From: Pseudomonas sp. A-RE-19
GTDB taxonomy: Bacteria; Pseudomonadota; Gammaproteobacteria; Pseudomonadales; Pseudomonadaceae
Direction: 5' to 3'
Length of the DNA stretch: 64,000 nucleotides
Assembly (NCBI RefSeq): GCF_019956555.1
Contig: NZ_JAHBDQ010000022.1
Span: 62,001-126,000 of the forward strand
The translations under genes were made by a program, and so were the position numbers. Below are positions 60,209 through 64,000 of the stretch, piece after piece. The notes beneath the pieces were generated by a model. It saw nothing but the letters and a program-made list of their open reading frames with translations. It did no database searches and was not told the DNA's origin. Within the stretch, counting starts at the first letter, position 1. Every line of letters starts with the position of its first letter.

Positions 60209-61258
60209 CTACCAGCGGAAACGCAACATCGGCGTCGGTGCGGGTGCAGCGACAGGTGCAGAGCCAGGTGCCGCAGGCTGAACAGCCACCGGTGCAGGCG
60301 CTTGACCAGCCGGAATTTCCTGCAATTTCGCCAGGGACAACTGCGCTCGCAACTGATCGGCGCTGCCATTGACCCGATAGAGAATGCGGTCACCATCGAC
60401 ACTTTGCAGACGCGCGCCAAAAGGCTCCAGCAAACGCCCGAGCGTTGCATAGTGCTCCAGGTTCATGCCCTGCACTTCCAGCAACTGCTCGCTCGATGCC
60501 CCCGGCCTGGCGACAAAACGTGGCGCCAAACGCTCGCTGACCGCCAGCATCACTGCATCGGCCACGGCGGCGGTATCGGCGCCCTGCACGCTGCCGGCTT
60601 CTTTCTGATCGCCCAGCCACAAACGCCACTTGGCTTGCCATTGGCCACCCTCTTCACGGGCATGCACCGCCAGCAAGGCGTCGGCATTGTATCGGTCAGA
60701 GGCGCCCCGCAGCGGCGCCGGGTCGGCACTTTCCAGATTTGGTGCGGTGGCGACGATCTGCTCATTCAGGTCCGCCAGCGGCAAACGCAGCGGCAGGCCA
60801 CGATGCTGAGCCGCTCGACGCAATGGCGCAGCGCTGGCTTGACCATCGCCGACCAGGCTCGAACCTTCGGTGGAGTCGTTCAACCACCAACCGAGGATCG
60901 ACGGCCGATTGGCGCCCCACACGGACAACCCGGCACGACGCAAGGCCTGCTCGGTGGTGGCCGGATCGAAATCGATTTTCAGCGCCTCCGGCGGCCCGGC
61001 GTCATAACCGAACTGACTGATGATTTGCTGAGGGTCTTTGCGCACGGCCGCCAGAGCAGGGCTTTGCGCCGCCTTGGGGTCGCCGGTCAGGCGCAACACC
61101 AGCGTATCCAGCGCCCGCTGAGTCGCCTGGTCGCGCTCCTCCGGTGTCTGGCTGCTGACCGGCTCGCGCACTTGATAGAGGCCTTTGACCGTTTCGGCAT
61201 GGCTGGTCAGGCTGACCACGGATAGACAGCCCACGAACAAGAATTTAAGAAAGCGCAT
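60209..61258 (-). CDS. DUF2066 domain-containing periplasmic protein
   Basis: A 349-residue protein with a signal peptide (RFLKFLFVGCLSVVSLTSHA). The DUF2066 domain occupies the rest (VRKDPQQIISQFGYDA; WLNDSTEGSSLVG), with repeated short alpha/beta units. Pro/Ala-rich C-terminal tail. It is 31 bases upstream of perM, so they probably share an operon. Function unknown. In Pseudomonas it lies next to purM, as here. Confidence 0.88.
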   Translation of the reverse strand: MRFLKFLFVGCLSVVSLTSHAETVKGLYQVREPVSSQTPEERDQATQRALDTLVLRLTGDPKAAQSPALAAVRKDPQQIISQFGYDAGPPEALKIDFDPATTEQALRRAGLSVWGANRPSILGWWLNDSTEGSSLVGDGQASAAPLRRAAQHRGLPLRLPLADLNEQIVATAPNLESADPAPLRGASDRYNADALLAVHAREEGGQWQAKWRLWLGDQKEAGSVQGADTAAVADAVMLAVSERLAPRFVARPGASSEQLLEVQGMNLEHYATLGRLLEPFGARLQSVDGDRILYRVNGSADQLRAQLSLAKLQEIPAGQAPAPVAVQPAAPGSAPVAAPAPTPMLRFRW

Positions 61259-61648
61259 GAAAGATTCCTGACGACAAGAGCGGCTGGAACAAACCGCATG
61301 AACATGAAGACGATTGAGCTAGGCTGTGACCACACACTCAAGCAAAACATTCACACGATCACATTAAGTTTTCGCACTGTCATAACGATAGACGGTTAAC
61401 GTCGATACCTTATACAGCCATGCGGGATGCCACCAATACGAGCAATATCGGTTTTTTTAACGCGATATGCCTCTGCCCGTCGGCACGAGGATGGCCGCTG
61501 CCCCTCAAGCCTGATAAAATCGCGCGCCTTCGCAGACCGGCAACAGCCGGGCACCCTGAAATTCGCGTATGGCAATCGCCCTTCGCCAGCTTCAGTGGTC
61601 CCACTGGACTCGGTCGTTACCCCTGAATCCCCCCTAAAGGCCTGGATC
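61259..61648. other. Divergent gap between DUF2066 and purM
   Basis: About 390 bases. Plus-strand TAAAAT near 61514 (in CCTGATAAAATCGCG) may be the -10 of the purM promoter. No -35 or operator could be fixed. A GGTTTTTTTAACGCG stretch occurs at about 61449. No repeat or gene seen. Confidence 0.45.
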
Positions 61649-62707
61649 ATGAGCAAGCAACCCTCCCTGAGCTACAAGGACGCCGGTGTAGACATCGACG
61701 CCGGTGAAGCATTGGTCGAACGCATCAAGAGCGTCGCCAAGCGCACTGCGCGCCCGGAAGTCATGGGCGGCCTGGGCGGTTTCGGCGCCCTCTGCGAAAT
61801 CCCGGCCGGTTACAAGCAACCGGTATTGGTCTCGGGCACTGACGGCGTCGGCACCAAGCTGCGCTTGGCGCTGAACCTGAACAAGCACGACAGCATCGGC
61901 ATCGACCTGGTCGCCATGTGCGTGAACGACCTGGTGGTCTGCGGCGCCGAGCCGCTGTTCTTCCTCGACTACTACGCCACCGGCAAACTGAACGTCGAAA
62001 CCGCGACCCAGGTCGTGACCGGCATCGGCGCTGGCTGCGAGTTGTCCGGCTGCTCCCTGGTCGGCGGCGAAACCGCTGAAATGCCTGGCATGTACGAAGG
62101 CGAAGACTACGATCTGGCCGGCTTCTGCGTCGGCGTCGTGGAAAAGTCCGAAATCATCGACGGTTCCAAAGTCGCTGCCGGCGATGCCCTGCTGGCGCTG
62201 CCGTCTTCCGGCCCGCACTCCAACGGCTACTCGCTGATCCGCAAGATCATCGAAGTGTCCGGTGCAGACATCGAAAACATCCAGCTCGACGGCAAACCGC
62301 TGACCGACCTGCTGATGGCCCCGACCCGCATCTACGTGAAGCCGCTGCTCAAGCTGATCAAGGAAACCGGCGCCGTCAAAGCCATGGCCCACATCACCGG
62401 TGGTGGCCTGCTGGACAACATCCCGCGTGTTCTGCCAAAAGGCGCACAAGCGGTGGTTGACGTTGCAAGCTGGACCCGCCCGGCGGTGTTCGACTGGCTG
62501 CAAGAAAAAGGCAACGTCGATGAAAACGAAATGCACCGCGTGCTGAACTGCGGCGTCGGCATGGTCATCTGCGTCGCTCAAGAGCACGTCGAAACCGCGC
62601 TGAACGTACTGCGTGAAGCTGGCGAGCAGCCTTGGGTCATCGGTCAGATCGCCACCGCTGCCGAAGGCGCGGCTCAGGTTGAACTGAAGAACCTCAAGGC
62701 TCATTGA
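61649..62707 (+). CDS. purM: Phosphoribosylformylglycinamidine cyclo-ligase (AIR synthetase)
   Basis: A 352-residue enzyme of purine synthesis making aminoimidazole ribotide with ATP. Typical segments: GGFGALCEIPAGYKQPVLVSGTDGVGTKL, AMCVNDLVVCGAEPLFFLDYYATG, GGETAEMPGMYEGEDYDLAGF and MAHITGGGLLDNIPRVLP. The ATG at 61649 is used; the upstream open frame is not Pseudomonas-like. Its stop overlaps the purN start (TGATG). Confidence 0.96.
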   Translation: MSKQPSLSYKDAGVDIDAGEALVERIKSVAKRTARPEVMGGLGGFGALCEIPAGYKQPVLVSGTDGVGTKLRLALNLNKHDSIGIDLVAMCVNDLVVCGAEPLFFLDYYATGKLNVETATQVVTGIGAGCELSGCSLVGGETAEMPGMYEGEDYDLAGFCVGVVEKSEIIDGSKVAAGDALLALPSSGPHSNGYSLIRKIIEVSGADIENIQLDGKPLTDLLMAPTRIYVKPLLKLIKETGAVKAMAHITGGGLLDNIPRVLPKGAQAVVDVASWTRPAVFDWLQEKGNVDENEMHRVLNCGVGMVICVAQEHVETALNVLREAGEQPWVIGQIATAAEGAAQVELKNLKAH

Positions 62708-63357
62708 TGTCCCAGACCTGTGATGTGGTGGTGCTGCTGTCCGGCACCGGCAGTAACTTGCAGGCATTGATCGACAGCACGCGGACCGGCGACAGCCCGG
62801 CCCGCATCGCTGCGGTGATTTCCAACCGCGCCGACGCCTACGGCCTGCAACGCGCCAGGGATGCGGGTATCGATACCCGCACCCTGGATCACAAGGCTTT
62901 CGAAGGCCGCGAGGCCTTCGATGCCGCGCTGATCGAACTGATCGACGCCTTCAACCCCAAACTCGTGGTATTGGCCGGTTTCATGCGCATTCTCAGCGCT
63001 GATTTCGTGCGCCACTATCAGGGTCGCCTGCTCAATATCCATCCCTCGCTGCTGCCCAAATACAAAGGGTTACACACCCATCAGCGCGCGCTGGAGGCCG
63101 GCGACGCTGAACACGGCTGCTCCGTGCACTTCGTCACCGAGGAACTCGATGGCGGACCACTGGTCGTACAGGCAGTAATACCGGTAGAGTTGCACGATTC
63201 GCCGCAGAGTCTGGCGCAGCGAGTTCACACCCAGGAACACCTGATCTACCCGATGGCCGTGCGCTGGTTTGCCGAAGGTCGTTTATCACTCGGCGAACAA
63301 GGTGCTTTACTGGACGGACAGTTACTCGCGGCCAGCGGCCACTTGATTCGAACCTAG
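62707..63357 (+). CDS. purN: Phosphoribosylglycinamide formyltransferase
   Basis: A 216-residue folate-dependent enzyme. LLSGTGSNLQALID binds phosphate, FMRILSADFVRHYQGRLLNIHPSLLPKYKGLHTH carries the catalytic Asn/His, and CSVHFVTEELDGGPLVVQ the Asp. Start ATG 62707 overlaps the purM stop. Together purMN make two consecutive steps of inosinate synthesis. Confidence 0.95.
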   Translation: MSQTCDVVVLLSGTGSNLQALIDSTRTGDSPARIAAVISNRADAYGLQRARDAGIDTRTLDHKAFEGREAFDAALIELIDAFNPKLVVLAGFMRILSADFVRHYQGRLLNIHPSLLPKYKGLHTHQRALEAGDAEHGCSVHFVTEELDGGPLVVQAVIPVELHDSPQSLAQRVHTQEHLIYPMAVRWFAEGRLSLGEQGALLDGQLLAASGHLIRT

Positions 63358-63365
63358 GAGATTTT

Positions 63366-64000
63366 ATGCGTCGCGCCCTGCTCTTCGCTTGCGCTCTGTT
63401 CGCCCTGCCGTTTGCGCAGGCCGCAGACCTTCAACCCTTCTCCGCCAGCTACACCGCCGACTGGAAACAGCTGCCCATGAGCGGCACCGCCGAGCGCAGC
63501 CTGACCAAGGAAGCCAACGGCGCCTGGAAGCTCAGCTTCAAGGCGTCGATGATGATCGCCAGCCTGACAGAAGAAAGCACCCTGACCCTGGACAAGGACA
63601 CGCTACTGCCGCAGTCCTATCACTTCGAGCGCGGTGGCCTGGGCAAAGCCAAGAAGGCTGATCTGGATTTCGACTGGACCAACAAGATGGTCACCGGCAC
63701 CGATCGCGGCGACCCCGTCAAGCTTCCGCTCAACCGCGGCATGGTCGACAAGTCCACTTATCAACTGGCGCTGCAACATGACGTGGCCGCTGGCAAGAAA
63801 AGCATGAGCTATCAGGTCGTCGACGCCGGCGAAGTCGATACCTATGATTTCCGCGTACTGGGTTCGGAGAAAGTCGACACCAAGGCTGGCCAGATCGATG
63901 CGATCAAGGTCGAGCGCGTGCGCGACCCGACACAAAGCAAGCGCATCACCGTGCTGTGGTTCGCCAAGGACTGGGATTACCTGCTGGTCCGCCTGCAACA
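63366..64000 (+). CDS. DUF3108 domain-containing periplasmic protein, partial
   Basis: 211 codons, still open at the window end. Signal peptide RRALLFACALFALPFAQAA, then a DUF3108 beta-barrel-like chain (PFSASYTADWKQLPMSGTAERSL; DKDTLLPQSYHFERGGLGKAKKADLDFDW; GQIDAIKVERVRDPTQSKRITVLWFAKDWDYLLVRLQ). AGGAG precedes ATG 63366 by five bases, and it follows purN by eight bases. It is conserved at this place in Pseudomonas. Function unknown. Confidence 0.85.
   Translation, partial: MRRALLFACALFALPFAQAADLQPFSASYTADWKQLPMSGTAERSLTKEANGAWKLSFKASMMIASLTEESTLTLDKDTLLPQSYHFERGGLGKAKKADLDFDWTNKMVTGTDRGDPVKLPLNRGMVDKSTYQLALQHDVAAGKKSMSYQVVDAGEVDTYDFRVLGSEKVDTKAGQIDAIKVERVRDPTQSKRITVLWFAKDWDYLLVRLQ

Noticed and set aside
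1..64000. CRISPR array, prophage, insertion sequence or integron
   Set aside because: No regular direct repeats with unique spacers, no integrase, transposase or phage structural gene. The repeats present are REPINs.

Overview
The window looks like a chromosomal segment of a Pseudomonas from the fluorescens lineage. Gene content and order match conserved Pseudomonas neighbourhoods: rluA next to an M18 aminopeptidase, prc next to an EAL/GGDEF protein, an SSF-domain hybrid kinase near rmuC, a cobalamin operon under a B12 riboswitch, and purM-purN beside a DUF2066-perM-hda group. Coding DNA is GC-rich with the usual Pseudomonas codon bias. At least 13 paired inverted REP repeats (REPINs) of the GTGGGAGCGAGCCTGCTCGCGA type sit between genes. 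This is mostly core chromosome. I see no prophage, integrase, insertion sequence or CRISPR array.

Layout. 1-5.3 kb: end of rluA, a DxD glycosyltransferase-like gene, aminopeptidase apeB, a small membrane protein and an MscS-type channel. 5.5-11.9 kb: a divergent GntR/UTRA regulator and an ABC uptake operon of binding protein, phosphatase-superfamily enzyme, two permeases, ATPase and HAD phosphatase, which reads as uptake and dephosphorylation of a phosphorus-containing solute. 12-17.3 kb: quinone oxidoreductase, Prc protease and a c-di-GMP enzyme. 17.5-21 kb: small conserved genes (DUF3077/DUF6124-like, Sel1, unknown, Phd/XRE-like, YkvA) and an FKBP lipoprotein. 21.3-24.3 kb: a membrane di-heme cytochrome and a catalase-like protein. 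24.4-25 kb: a duplicated tRNA-Asp/tRNA-Val pair. 25-33 kb: rdgC, a bile-acid symporter family protein, a guanidine-II riboswitch with its SugE/Gdx exporter, an LplT-PlsC fusion, a TDT transporter, a cupin, and an MFS transporter divergent from a TetR regulator. 33-42.4 kb: hybrid kinase, rmuC, a Sel1 protein, a long gene-poor stretch, two small conserved proteins and a FadL-type porin. 42.3-44.2 kb: marR, an MFS transporter and a 40-residue membrane protein. 44.3-53.6 kb: ten cobalamin genes on the minus strand behind a cobalamin riboswitch. 53.7-64 kb: a conserved hypothetical, a sorbosone-dehydrogenase-like lipoprotein, an O-methyltransferase, two NlpC/P60 lipoproteins, hda, perM, DUF2066, purM, purN and a partial DUF3108 protein.

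Most unusual signals. (1) A roughly 130-bp structured module built around an inverted pair of DnaA-box-like sequences (GTTATCCACA-N5-TGTGGAT) with conserved internal hairpins. It occurs twice (20035-20166 and 38973-39102) with the same orientation and internal spacing, upstream of two unrelated minus-strand genes. (2) A REPIN that forms the coding 3' end of cobB while the overlap with bluB is kept. (3) A near-identical palindromic operator before marR and before its neighbouring MFS gene, with marR predicted to have a leaderless message. (4) An 18-bp perfect inverted repeat covering the ribosome binding site of an MFS gene divergent from a TetR regulator.
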